From assembly GCA_001931905.2 (NCBI GenBank), contig MSJI02000642.1, positions 1-46,939 on the forward strand: a stretch of 46,939 nucleotides of DNA. The letters are read 5' to 3'. The notes below the pieces were generated by a model, which did no database searches, was not told the origin of the DNA, and saw only the letters and a program-made list of their open reading frames with translations. Numbering within the stretch: position 1 is the first letter of the stretch; each line of letters begins with the position of its first letter. The stretch is from Cladosporium sp. IMV 00045. Its lineage: Eukaryota; Ascomycota; Dothideomycetes; Cladosporiales; Cladosporiaceae. This document shows, in pieces, positions 40,901-46,939 of the stretch. The translations under genes were made by a program, and so were the position numbers.

Positions 40901-41689
40901 CCGGCCATGTTTTGACTCAACCTCGTACCACTTTCCTATTCGGATGTCCAGATCAATCGCGACTCGGACGTGGTAGGGCACATCATATTCTCTGATGTCA
41001 ACAATGTAGTCGCTTGCGTCAGCAATAGCTGTTGGCCTTCGTTCGGTCTCCTCGTCGAAAAGATCAAATCCAGCGTTGGCGCTTGCAACCTCGGCGTACA
41101 TATCCATTGCAGAAACCTTGCTCTTGTTCTTCTCGGCGATTGGGCTTATCACCCTTCGTACAGCCAGGAGGTCTGTGACATTTGCGAAGCTGAGTTTCAA
41201 GAAATGTCGTCGGTACCCAAGCAAATGGTTCGGCATCTTGAGATCCTCCTTTTCCAGTCGGTCCACTGATTTCACCAGCCCCTCGCAGCTTCTTTTCACC
41301 CATTCCTCAACTTCCGCCTCTTTGCCCTTCTTTACAGCAATCATAAAGTAGGGGAGGTATTCCACGCTTGCCTTGAACGTGCCTCCGTCATCGTCAATGA
41401 AGTAGTAGTCGACCGCTGCGCGGCCCCCGGGTATTTTTGAATCCTCCAGACTTGTGCTGTGCATGTTGATAAGCCATCCTGCGCGCTTCTTTCCTGCCTC
41501 AAAGCGCTCGAAGCCCTGGTTCTGGTCGATCTTGTGAGCGAGCCTTGTCGCCTCGAGACGCTCATTTTGTGCGGTCGCTTCTGTGGATCGTAATGAGCCG
41601 GCATCGATTGTCTTTGTCCTCCGGCCTCCTGAGTGAAGTGTGCTTGTTTTGCTGAAGCGGCTCTTGCCTTCGTTCCTCTTGACAGGCAT
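34979..41689 (-). CDS. POL2: DNA polymerase epsilon catalytic subunit A
   Basis: An uninterrupted frame of 2236 codons, the usual size for fungal Pol2. The N-terminal half is an active B-family polymerase. Proofreading Exo I is FDIETTKLP (283-291), Exo II YNGDFFDWPF (371-380) and Exo III EYSVSDAVATYY (466-477). Polymerase motif A is DVASMYPNI (634-642), motif B KVILNSFYGYV (818-828) and motif C ELDTDGIWC (867-875). Cys659, Cys662, Cys671 and Cys755 match the four cysteines that hold an Fe-S cluster in the yeast catalytic domain. The second half is the inactivated polymerase-like module needed for CMG helicase assembly. The end carries two cysteine modules (CPECCIPRDLDLC...CDNC and CVKC...CAC) that bind the B subunit. 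This is the leading-strand replicase. It is divergent from COX20. Confidence 0.97.
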   Translation of the reverse strand: MPVKRNEGKSRFSKTSTLHSGGRRTKTIDAGSLRSTEATAQNERLEATRLAHKIDQNQGFERFEAGKKRAGWLINMHSTSLEDSKIPGGRAAVDYYFIDDDGGTFKASVEYLPYFMIAVKKGKEAEVEEWVKRSCEGLVKSVDRLEKEDLKMPNHLLGYRRHFLKLSFANVTDLLAVRRVISPIAEKNKSKVSAMDMYAEVASANAGFDLFDEETERRPTAIADASDYIVDIREYDVPYHVRVAIDLDIRIGKWYEVESKHGRINLSCIEERLQRADPVVLAFDIETTKLPLKFPDSSIDQVMMISFMVDGQGFLITNREIVSEDIQDFDYTPKPEFEGPFVIFNEENEEAVIERFFAFVKEAKPTIIATYNGDFFDWPFVEARASVHGIDMYTEIGFRKNSDDIYQSTHCAHMDAFAWVTRDSYLPQGSRGLKAVTVAKLGYDPDELDPELMTPYAAERPQVLAEYSVSDAVATYYLYMKYVHPFIFSLCTIIPFGPDDVLRKGTGTLCETLLMVQAYQKEIILPNKYVQPREAFWEGHLLESETYVGGHVESIEAGVFRSDIPCNFAVDPTAIDELLNDLDDALKFSITVEEKKSMDDIEDYEETKAQIIDRLMQLKNTPNRNERPSIYHLDVASMYPNIMTTNRLQPDSMIDESVCAACDFNRPGKTCDRRMPWAWRGEFLPAKRDEYNMIRHALENEKFPAKYAGGISRAFQELSLDEQTSHVKKRLTDYSKKIYHKIHDAKTIEREAIICQRENPFYIDTVKDFRDRRYDYKGKQKVWKNKTSDLEKGGASQVEVEEAKKMIVLFDSLQLAHKVILNSFYGYVMRKGSRWYSLEMAGVTCLTGARIIQMARQIVERIGRPLELDTDGIWCILPATFPENFSFNLKNGKKLTVAYPCVMLNHLVHRNFTNHQYQTLVDKNTFKYETHSDNTIFFEVDGPYKAMILPTSKEEDKNLKKRYAVFNDDGSLAELKGFEIKRRGELKLIKIFQQQIFKFFLDGSTLADVYGSVAKVANKWLDVLYGRGSTLVDEELIELICENKSMTKTLEEYGAQKSTAITTAKRLAEFLGDQMIKDKGLNCKYIIASRPRNSPVTDRAIPVTIFSAEESVKRHYLRKWLREDPGDMDPRTVIDWEYYLERLNSQIQKLITIPAALQKVSNPVPRVPHPDWLNRRIRTKEDVFKQKKVTDLFTKKPLEELNANSVNPRAAGDDLEDFGTMTMSKIRPAMAAKSSSAQKRKEREHEAASAPPVNPYDALPAVMPNISTDYKGWLKYQKQKWKIQKAARQRRRQLFGEKRQDATDAIGTFFRQQAELVYTADWQVLQLRETETPGEVRAFVLIDQKVHQLKVIVPRQVFLNLKEDDLPDVSVDGVEAEKVTNWTLPNGHPSKHLFKLTMSEQTYVQESEKLSMLFTHHSVEGVYETQVPLNLRALLDLGCSCTFDETQRGVLGRGLEQGFDLSSLRTVPPKKPYMRNANMSYLALYHISAGERQIYALISSTKSEAQIIVLNRARSEQGMPNIDRIYEESLGRTLEQARLEEVEGRPWQSTIEYQESLHFKTTQVTTQRRAHQELADAIKKLQREETRPVMLVVQSPIAQMLVQDVPQLQTMPMLQLRNEETDRQLPPLGWQSFVAKRLVNHYLDLGAAVEQLVTFSRYGNVPLCNLERDDPRFLIDIAYARRLRKERVVLWWSQNARPDHAGYEKDDVLGGMEVVEMPAVNNPGTYSSVCIDLSVKNLAINTILCAAVLNDTEGADPIGVSGAGAQEDALDELAQNFHSENAFATAGINALREMVRAWWQEACVDRGNKMADILVQHLVRWVESPRSHLYDRNLHYYVQMMSRKAFQQLMGEFRRVGSHIVFANAGRLMLQTSKAEVGNAYAYSQYILKTIRTKPAFHFLDLDITEYWDYLAWYDEFNYGGKGCAEVVEAENQQLDMIMHWQMATFLPPILQPAFNDRVVEYVELMHQRKHSAGQINGTPRPTQLPIHASVFNSEKDDQTVPGTALEKTFSKPLKKEIAALIRRQRNESMHEELAQDWVFPVLAGSHLKQSNPVLELVKSIMQVLSLDKTITLEARLLRKELLQMFEIREFSAEGAFTNPSSTLSLKQLSCPECCIPRDLDLCRDSDLMPTDAQQPVLAPVCDNCGAVFDRLAIEEKLLGEVQKMAVQWMTQDLVCVKCAKLRTNEYMDHCACAGEWTVTVKKEDLVKVLKNFQSVAAFYSLRMLGSVVESALSGV

Positions 41690-42070
41690 CTTGTGTATTT
41701 ACCGACCGATCTTGGGCCAAGTGGGAATTGTATGATTTAAAAGAGCATGTCGCTCGCCGAATGCGTCCAATCAGAAAAGGAAATGCTTGTTGGGTATCAT
41801 GTGAACATCGATTGTTGAGTGAACGAGAGCGCAATGGGACGAAATGAGGGAGATGAAAGCCACTGGTGCCGCCGCTTCTCGAGAAACACATGCACGACGC
41901 GCGCAGTAAACGCGGAGCGCGTTAATGGCTTTTCGAGCTAGTTGAAGCCTGAGGCTGAACTCAGGCGTCCCTCCAAAAGTCTAGTCGACTGACATCAGCA
42001 CTGCTCTTCGGTACATGTAGAGGATTGTAAAGTCCCATAGGTCGTTACTCAACAACACCCACTACACAAC
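41690..42070. promoter_or_regulatory. Divergent promoter region between POL2 and COX20
   Basis: 381 bp between the two start codons. It contains a CGCG-rich cluster at 41896-41923 and a small hairpin, GCCTGAG/CTCAGGC, at 41947-41966. Confidence 0.55.
41896..41923. promoter_or_regulatory. CGCG cluster, possible MBF (MluI-box-like) sites
   Basis: GACGCGCG (41896-41903), AACGCGG (41909-41915) and GCGCGTT (41917-41923) share the ACGCG core recognised by MBF. They lie 207-234 bp upstream of POL2, an S-phase gene of the type MBF controls in yeasts. None is a perfect ACGCGT. Confidence 0.35.
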
Positions 42071-42766
42071 ATGGCCGACGACACACGGAACTCAGCTGTT
42101 AAGGAAGACCTCAGCCGCGAGGCTCTCACCGTCGATCCCTCGCAAAAAGCGTTCACTGGCTCACAATGGCAAGACGGCAAGGCACAAAGCTATCAACCGC
42201 CGCAAAATGCAAACATGCTAGCGGGCGGCACTGAGAACACTGCTGGTGGACAGACAAAAGACATTGGCCTTGGCGATGCGATTGAATCGATCAAGATGGA
42301 GGACTTCTCGGAGATTCACAGGAAGCCTTGCGTGCGAGACTCATTGATGACCGGTATTGGATCTGGATTTGGTATTGGCGGTGTCAGGGCACTCTTTGGT
42401 GGTATGTCTTCAGTCTGCACCTGGATCGGCTGTCTCATTAAGTGCCATAACTAACACAAGCTTCCTCCAGCCAAAATCTGGACAGCCTGCAATTGGGCCG
42501 TCGGTGCGTGGGTCCTCGGTTCCGTCGGCATGTACCAATACTGCCAGTACAAGCGACAAATGGAAAAGGAAGGCATGACCCGTGCGATGGAGATTCTCAG
42601 TAGAAAGGACATGGAGAAGAAGGCTCGGGAAGCGAGAAGAGACAAGGTACGGGAAGAGAGGAGAAAGGCAAAGGAGCAGGAACAAGACGCACAATTCGCT
42701 GCTTTGAACGACGCGCAGCAAGCGAAGAGCGGCGGCGAGGGCAAATCATGGTGGAAGCCATGGTAA
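42071..42766 (+). CDS. COX20: Cytochrome c oxidase assembly protein COX20
   Basis: Exons 42071-42401 and 42471-42766 join in phase 1 (intron GTATGT...CTCCAG) for 208 aa. The first 85 residues are polar and weakly conserved. The core reads HRKPCVRDSLMTGIGSGFG, then GGVRALFG, the intron junction, KIWTACNWAVGAWVLGSVGM and YQYCQYKR. It forms two membrane spans with a short loop, the COX20 hairpin. The C-terminal part is a long charged helix (RKDMEKKAREARRDKVREE). Cox20 is an inner-membrane chaperone that binds newly inserted Cox2 during complex IV assembly. The splice site falls between the two membrane spans. A reading frame without splicing stops soon after the donor, so the intron is required. 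Confidence 0.93.
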
Positions 42767-44079
42767 ATGATAGAGTTTTTGTCTAAACCAATATACTGTA
42801 AGATACCTCAAATGTACCATACACCAGGGCGGCTGATCCTGGCCTGAGAAGGCAATGCGACGACAGTAATGTTGCCATTCATGCCTGGCAAACTTCAGTA
42901 CCGGATCTTCATGTTGCGGCATCGCACTCCATACACGACAGACAGACTCAAGATATCGCAACTGAAAATCGACTCGTTCAAAAAGCTCGCATGTCATTCG
43001 CTTTTTGAAAAGGTTGCCTTCTACGCTGATAGAACCTTGTTGAATAACGACTGAAAGGAAGGAACAGACCGCCTATTGCAATACACTCAGAACTCCTTCA
43101 ATCATGAGCGTTGGTGAACGCTCAATACTATTTTCAATGTTGAGATCTAAAGGAACGATCGAGCCTAACCATGGTTTACAAATTGCACCGCATCCACCTG
43201 TTCAATATCGTCATGGGTTTTGAGTAGATTTGACCAGATATGAGCATGACGTTTCCTCTGCTTTTGGGTTCGCCGTTTATTTTGAGACAAGACACGACAC
43301 CGGTAGCCATGTCGAAATCGATCGCGTAGGTCGAGGGTCATCTTCGCTAATTTCTGAGAAAGCCCAGACCGCCTATACAGCACCACCATGTGAAGTGGTG
43401 ATTGTTGGGCAACGGATGAAGAAGTCACAGAAGAAGGCGGTAACACTCGTCCAAAGTCACCCTGCCTGAGCGCGATCGAGTTATCGCAGCGTTTCGACTA
43501 CTTGATTCGCAGTTTTCACAACAATTTTAATAGTCGAAAGTCGAACGCCCAAGAAAAGGGCACAGCCAAGCCAAACAAAGTCGTTTCGATTATGAACATG
43601 GCACAGTATGTTCACATAGCCCTCGCAAAATAGATCAATGCTTAAAATCACGAACCATCTTGGCGCTTCATGGTTCCTCTGTTAAACCAGCCCTAGTGTT
43701 TCGGGTTGATTTTGCTAATCCAAACGTAGACCAGGGGCCGAGCGCAACATCATTACACCAACCATTGATGCCAATCTCACGTGCGGTGCATCTCCCACTT
43801 TCGCTCATGCCGAAGCACGAAACAGTGATTAGTTTGCTCTTGGAGTCAGGGTTGCGTTCGCACGTATCGAAGCACCATGTTCTGGTTCATGGATGGGCCA
43901 CCCCCGTACACTATCTATAAGATGGGGCAATCTGACTGGAGAGCTGTAAGGATAAATCACCTTCTAATTCTCTTGTACTCCGATACCCAACTCTCCAGCC
44001 TGGTGCTGTCGCCCTATCGTTTCTCGCATCTCATTTTGGACTTTCTTCGCCATTCAATCTCTACATCAGAATCGCTGCC
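42767..44079. other. Intergenic between COX20 and the DUF6055-like gene
   Basis: 1.3 kb, AT-richer than its neighbours. Frames at 43165-43446 (minus) and 43230-43469 (plus) are short and overlap. The right end has the TATA box of the next gene. Confidence 0.5.
43916..43921 (+). promoter_or_regulatory. TATA box of the DUF6055-like gene
   Basis: TATAAG within CTATCTATAAGATG, 159 bp upstream of the ATG at 44080. Confidence 0.45.
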
Positions 44080-45372
44080 ATGGCATCGCTCACTCTCGCT
44101 ACATCATTCCTTTCCTTTCTCCTACCAGCTCTGTCGGGCAGCTGGCCTGCCTTGACAGCTGCTCAACCTGTCGCTCGCCAGGCTTCTGAGCCCGACGAAT
44201 ATACCGCAAACAGCAACATCGGCCCTGGCGGTAGCACTTACCTGGACTCTGAGCACTTTCGAGTTTACGGTAATAGCGGCGATGAAGCCACTAACGCCCT
44301 CGGTAAACTGGAAGCTGCATTTGAGTGCTTTGTTCGCGACCTTAACTTCCGCTCTACTGGTGTGTCATTCAACGGCGACGATGGAACCTTCACTAAGACG
44401 AACGTCTACTCGGTTGCGCAATTGGAAAATGCTGCTGGTGTCATGCACTCCGATGCGACCACAGGCATGGGTTATGTTGAGGTCCAGCAAGATTATATTA
44501 CGGCGGCTGAGGTCACTGTCCACGAGTGGGGCCATGCCCTTCACTACCACCAGCGTACTTGGGTCGATCAGGGCCGTACCGGTGCATGGTGGGAGATGTT
44601 TGCAAACTGGATTGCTGATACGTATCGCACATCCGATCTTTGCGCAGCTGCCCGCGAAAAGCACAATCAGCCCACTGAAAACACCATGATTGACCTCCCC
44701 AAGGTCGTTGGAGACTCTTACCAGGTCATTGTCGACGGCTCTCCGAGCAGCGGCAACTACTACCAATCTTGGCCTTTCCTAACATTCTTGACCAACAACC
44801 TGGACGAATTCCCCAATTTGGGCGAGGATACTCTTCACCAGATGATGGTGCAATACGAAGAGGGTAGCAACGAGACACCTCTCCACACGCTGCAGCGCGT
44901 GATAGGAGAGACTTCTGTCGCCGAGATCGTCGGTCGCTACTGGGCTCGAATGGCGTTCGTGGATATCGGCCATGCTTCTGCCTCGGAGGTCTTCGAAAGT
45001 GTCAAGGGTCAAATCAACTACGAGAACGTACAGTCCTCGGGTTCCGGTTCCTACAGCGTAATTGCTGACAGGCAACCGCAATACATGGGTTCTAACATCA
45101 TCCCGCTGTCTGTTAACGGTGGCACTGTGAGCGTCGAGATCACGGCGGACGCTGCTTACACTGCTACCTTGGCTGTTTCGTCTGGAAATGGTGTTTCCTA
45201 CACCGTGATTGACGGCTCAGGCTCGGTGGAGGTCGCATCAGGGGACGAGGTCAGCTTGGTCGTTGCCAACACTCCTCAAGAGCTTCTCTTGTACGACGCT
45301 TTTAACCTGGACAGTGAGGCGCAGCGTGGATTGGACTACTCCTTCACTTTGACTGGTGCGCAGGTTGCCTGA
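44080..45372 (+). CDS. Secreted DUF6055-like protein with a zinc-peptidase (gluzincin-type) motif
   Basis: A single 430-codon frame. The N-terminus (MASLTLATSFLSFLLPALSG, then SWPALTAA) is a signal peptide with a likely cleavage near residue 28. The catalytic-looking segment is HEWGHALHYH: His148, Glu149 and His152 form HExxH. Glu172 in WWEMFANWIADTY lies 20 residues after His152, where gluzincins place the third zinc ligand. The remaining part is helical up to about 320, then beta-rich (SVNGGTVSVEITADAAYTAT), like a small C-terminal Ig-like domain. The layout resembles DUF6055 proteins, which I know only as an uncharacterised family. I infer an extracellular zinc-dependent hydrolase; the substrate is unknown. 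There is no obvious propeptide cleavage site apart from the short segment before RQASEPDE. Confidence 0.8.
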   Translation: MASLTLATSFLSFLLPALSGSWPALTAAQPVARQASEPDEYTANSNIGPGGSTYLDSEHFRVYGNSGDEATNALGKLEAAFECFVRDLNFRSTGVSFNGDDGTFTKTNVYSVAQLENAAGVMHSDATTGMGYVEVQQDYITAAEVTVHEWGHALHYHQRTWVDQGRTGAWWEMFANWIADTYRTSDLCAAAREKHNQPTENTMIDLPKVVGDSYQVIVDGSPSSGNYYQSWPFLTFLTNNLDEFPNLGEDTLHQMMVQYEEGSNETPLHTLQRVIGETSVAEIVGRYWARMAFVDIGHASASEVFESVKGQINYENVQSSGSGSYSVIADRQPQYMGSNIIPLSVNGGTVSVEITADAAYTATLAVSSGNGVSYTVIDGSGSVEVASGDEVSLVVANTPQELLLYDAFNLDSEAQRGLDYSFTLTGAQVA

Positions 45373-45995
45373 TGAGAAGTTGAGGTCCAGTCGACTTTTC
45401 AAGATTTCGATAGTGTGAGTGAGCAGCAATGGAAGTTTTAGACCTGGCGAGTCGCAAGAATCCAGCATCGGTCCATGTGATAATACAAACAAGTCCGACC
45501 AGACAGAGAAGATTGCTGAGACCATACCAGAAGTTTCATCTAGTGCATAATGTTTCAGCAAGGTTTCTGCTCGAATCAAGAAGCTCGTCGTTTCCTTCTC
45601 AACGAATTATTGTACGTTGTAAAGTTGATTGACGATGCCAACCTTTACCATGCTCGCTTTCACGGTTTCATGTTCTCGGATCCACTGTGCAGGCAGAAGC
45701 GGCTACGTCACTGTCCACCAATGCACGCTAACATGAAGTCGCTTCCATCAATGCCACGTTGAGGCCGACAATTCAACACAAGACATCACGGAGTGCAACA
45801 TACATGTAAGAATAAGGCATGTAATCCTGCAACCAAGTCAAGTCGGGCAAATTTTGAGGGAATTGGAACGATCGCTTCAATCCTCTCAAGAGCTGCCAGC
45901 CATCAACGATACTTCGGACATACTCCTTTGAACGACTGAACCCCTTTGACTGTATGAATGTGTGAGACAACACAAAGCATCATTCGGCCTGCATT
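45373..45995. other. Intergenic between the DUF6055-like and F-box-like genes
   Basis: 623 bp with a 3' UTR and the F-box-like promoter. No repeat or coding frame was recognised. Confidence 0.5.
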
Positions 45996-46939
45996 ATGCA
46001 GCTCCTAGACCTACCTTCCGAACTGCTTGGTCTTTGTTGCGATCAGCTCATTCGATGCCCCGATGTACTCGATGATTGGGGAGAGATCGAAGCGACCTCA
46101 GCTCATATTAGACAGACGAACCTGAAGGCCTTACGCCTCACATGCAAGCAGCTGGAACATATCGCAACAACGCGCCTGTTCGCTGACCTTTATTTGCTTC
46201 CAACCAACGAGAGCGCAAAGAAACTTCGCCATATACTTGAAGACCAGCGCCTGAGCCAGCTCGTCTACTCACTGTCCATCAGAGCGTCCCTGGAGTGCGA
46301 TTCAGGCGAAAAGGAAACGCTTGCAGCCTCTTGGGACTGTGAGGATGAGGATGATCCAGAGTGGGACAATGTTGAAGACGATGAGCATCATGCGATCGAC
46401 AGCACTGGTGAAGTCTCTGCTGCTTTCAAGAAACTACTGGAGGCGATTGGATTGTTCCCAAAGCTGCGCTGCATCGAGATCATATACCATCACCAAGTTT
46501 CAGGCCCGTCGGAATCCCACATGGGCTTCAACGATGATGCTCGAGAAGCCATGGAATACCGTGATACTTTCTTTCGCAAAGTCCTGAGTGCACTGAACCA
46601 TCCTGATCACCCGGTGCGCAACTTGCGTACTTTGTCCATCGTCAACTTACAAGATAAAGTCAACGTCGACATTGCGACATCACCAGACTTCAAAGCTGTA
46701 CTGTCTCGATTGGAATCACTGAATCTATGCATTGCATCAGAAACACACGAACCTGCCCCTGAGCACGCGATCGACATTCAAGAACGACACGATTTCTATT
46801 CTCGGGATCTCCAAAGATATTGGCTTGAACCATTGCAAGACTTCGGTCGACTCACCAAGCTCAAGCTGTACGGATCGATCCCATGGGGCTATCTCCCAGC
46901 CTGTGATTTACGAGGTCTTCACTTCCCTAAGCTCACCTC
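45996..46939 (+). CDS. F-box-like domain protein, N-terminal part (3' end outside window)
   Basis: The ATG at 45996 opens a frame that runs to the window edge (at least 314 residues) with no stop. The first 75 residues have the fungal F-box-like pattern: MQLLDLPSELLGLCCDQLI, then NLKALRLTCKQLEHIATTRL and FADLYL. An acidic insert (CEDEDDPEWDNVEDDEHH) lies at about 115-130. After it come stretches such as FPKLRCIEII and RNLRTLSIVNL, typical of the leucine-rich back half of these proteins. F-box proteins join substrates to SCF ubiquitin ligases, but many fungal members are untested. The family is large in plant-associated ascomycetes. Whether introns follow cannot be seen. Confidence 0.78.
   Translation, partial: MQLLDLPSELLGLCCDQLIRCPDVLDDWGEIEATSAHIRQTNLKALRLTCKQLEHIATTRLFADLYLLPTNESAKKLRHILEDQRLSQLVYSLSIRASLECDSGEKETLAASWDCEDEDDPEWDNVEDDEHHAIDSTGEVSAAFKKLLEAIGLFPKLRCIEIIYHHQVSGPSESHMGFNDDAREAMEYRDTFFRKVLSALNHPDHPVRNLRTLSIVNLQDKVNVDIATSPDFKAVLSRLESLNLCIASETHEPAPEHAIDIQERHDFYSRDLQRYWLEPLQDFGRLTKLKLYGSIPWGYLPACDLRGLHFPKLT

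Noticed and set aside
41947..41966. GCCTGAG/CTCAGGC hairpin in the POL2-COX20 promoter
   Set aside because: A 7-bp stem with a 6-nt loop is common by chance and no matching known operator is recognised.
1..46939. Transposon, virus-derived or CRISPR-like sequence
   Set aside because: No integrase, reverse transcriptase, transposase, long terminal repeat, inverted-repeat pair or spaced repeat array was seen.

Overview
The window is a stretch of nuclear DNA from a filamentous ascomycete (Pezizomycotina; perhaps Dothideomycetes, the latter inferred only from gene style). The evidence is short spliceosomal introns (about 50-70 bp, GT-AG with CTAAC/CTGAC-type branch sites), an intron-bearing tRNA-His, and fungal hallmark genes: an ApsB/Mto1-type microtubule-organising protein, a metacaspase, a NACHT-ankyrin protein, BTB and F-box paralogue families, Cox20, and a DNA polymerase epsilon catalytic subunit. 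No virus, transposon, CRISPR array or plasmid feature was seen.

Layout. 1-3.6 kb: 3' end of a secreted GH35 beta-galactosidase (+), tRNA-His(GUG) with a 26-nt intron (+), and a feruloyl-esterase-C-like secreted esterase (-) whose exon 2/exon 3 phases do not match. 3.6-5.2 kb: gene-free, with a 66-bp imperfect direct repeat. 5.2-8.1 kb: a 950-aa NACHT-ankyrin protein (-). 9.0-9.4 kb: a small mitochondrial LEA-like stress protein (-). 10.0-11.9 kb: a secreted type-B carboxylesterase (-). 13.7-15.3 kb: a six-exon metacaspase (-) whose last exon is only 9 nt. 16.7-21.4 kb: ApsB (-). 22.4-23.8 kb: a short oxysterol-binding protein (-). 24.7-25.5 kb: a PDAP1/PP28-like phosphoprotein (-). 26.8-29.2 kb: two tandem BTB/POZ genes (+), both apparently damaged. 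29.4-30.2 kb: an HNH-nuclease-like protein (-), divergent from a HAD type II dehalogenase (+, 30.7-31.5 kb) that carries a GC-AG intron. 31.9-33.9 kb: a six-exon MFS sugar transporter (-) with a 25-nt internal exon. 35.0-41.7 kb: POL2 (-), divergent from COX20 (+, 42.1-42.8 kb). 44.1-45.4 kb: a secreted DUF6055-like putative zinc peptidase (+). 46.0 kb to the end: the 5' part of an F-box-like gene (+).

The genes do not form one pathway. GH35, the feruloyl esterase, the carboxylesterase and the sugar transporter suit a fungus feeding on plant polysaccharides. ApsB, POL2, COX20, the sterol-transfer protein and the metacaspase are housekeeping. The NACHT, BTB, F-box and DUF6055 genes belong to fast-evolving or uncharacterised families. 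I did not find a clear new multi-gene system. The best leads are the decaying BTB pair with a shared C-terminal Cys/His module, the DUF6055-like protein with a gluzincin-type metal site, and the short Gly/Asn-rich motif just before the NACHT domain.
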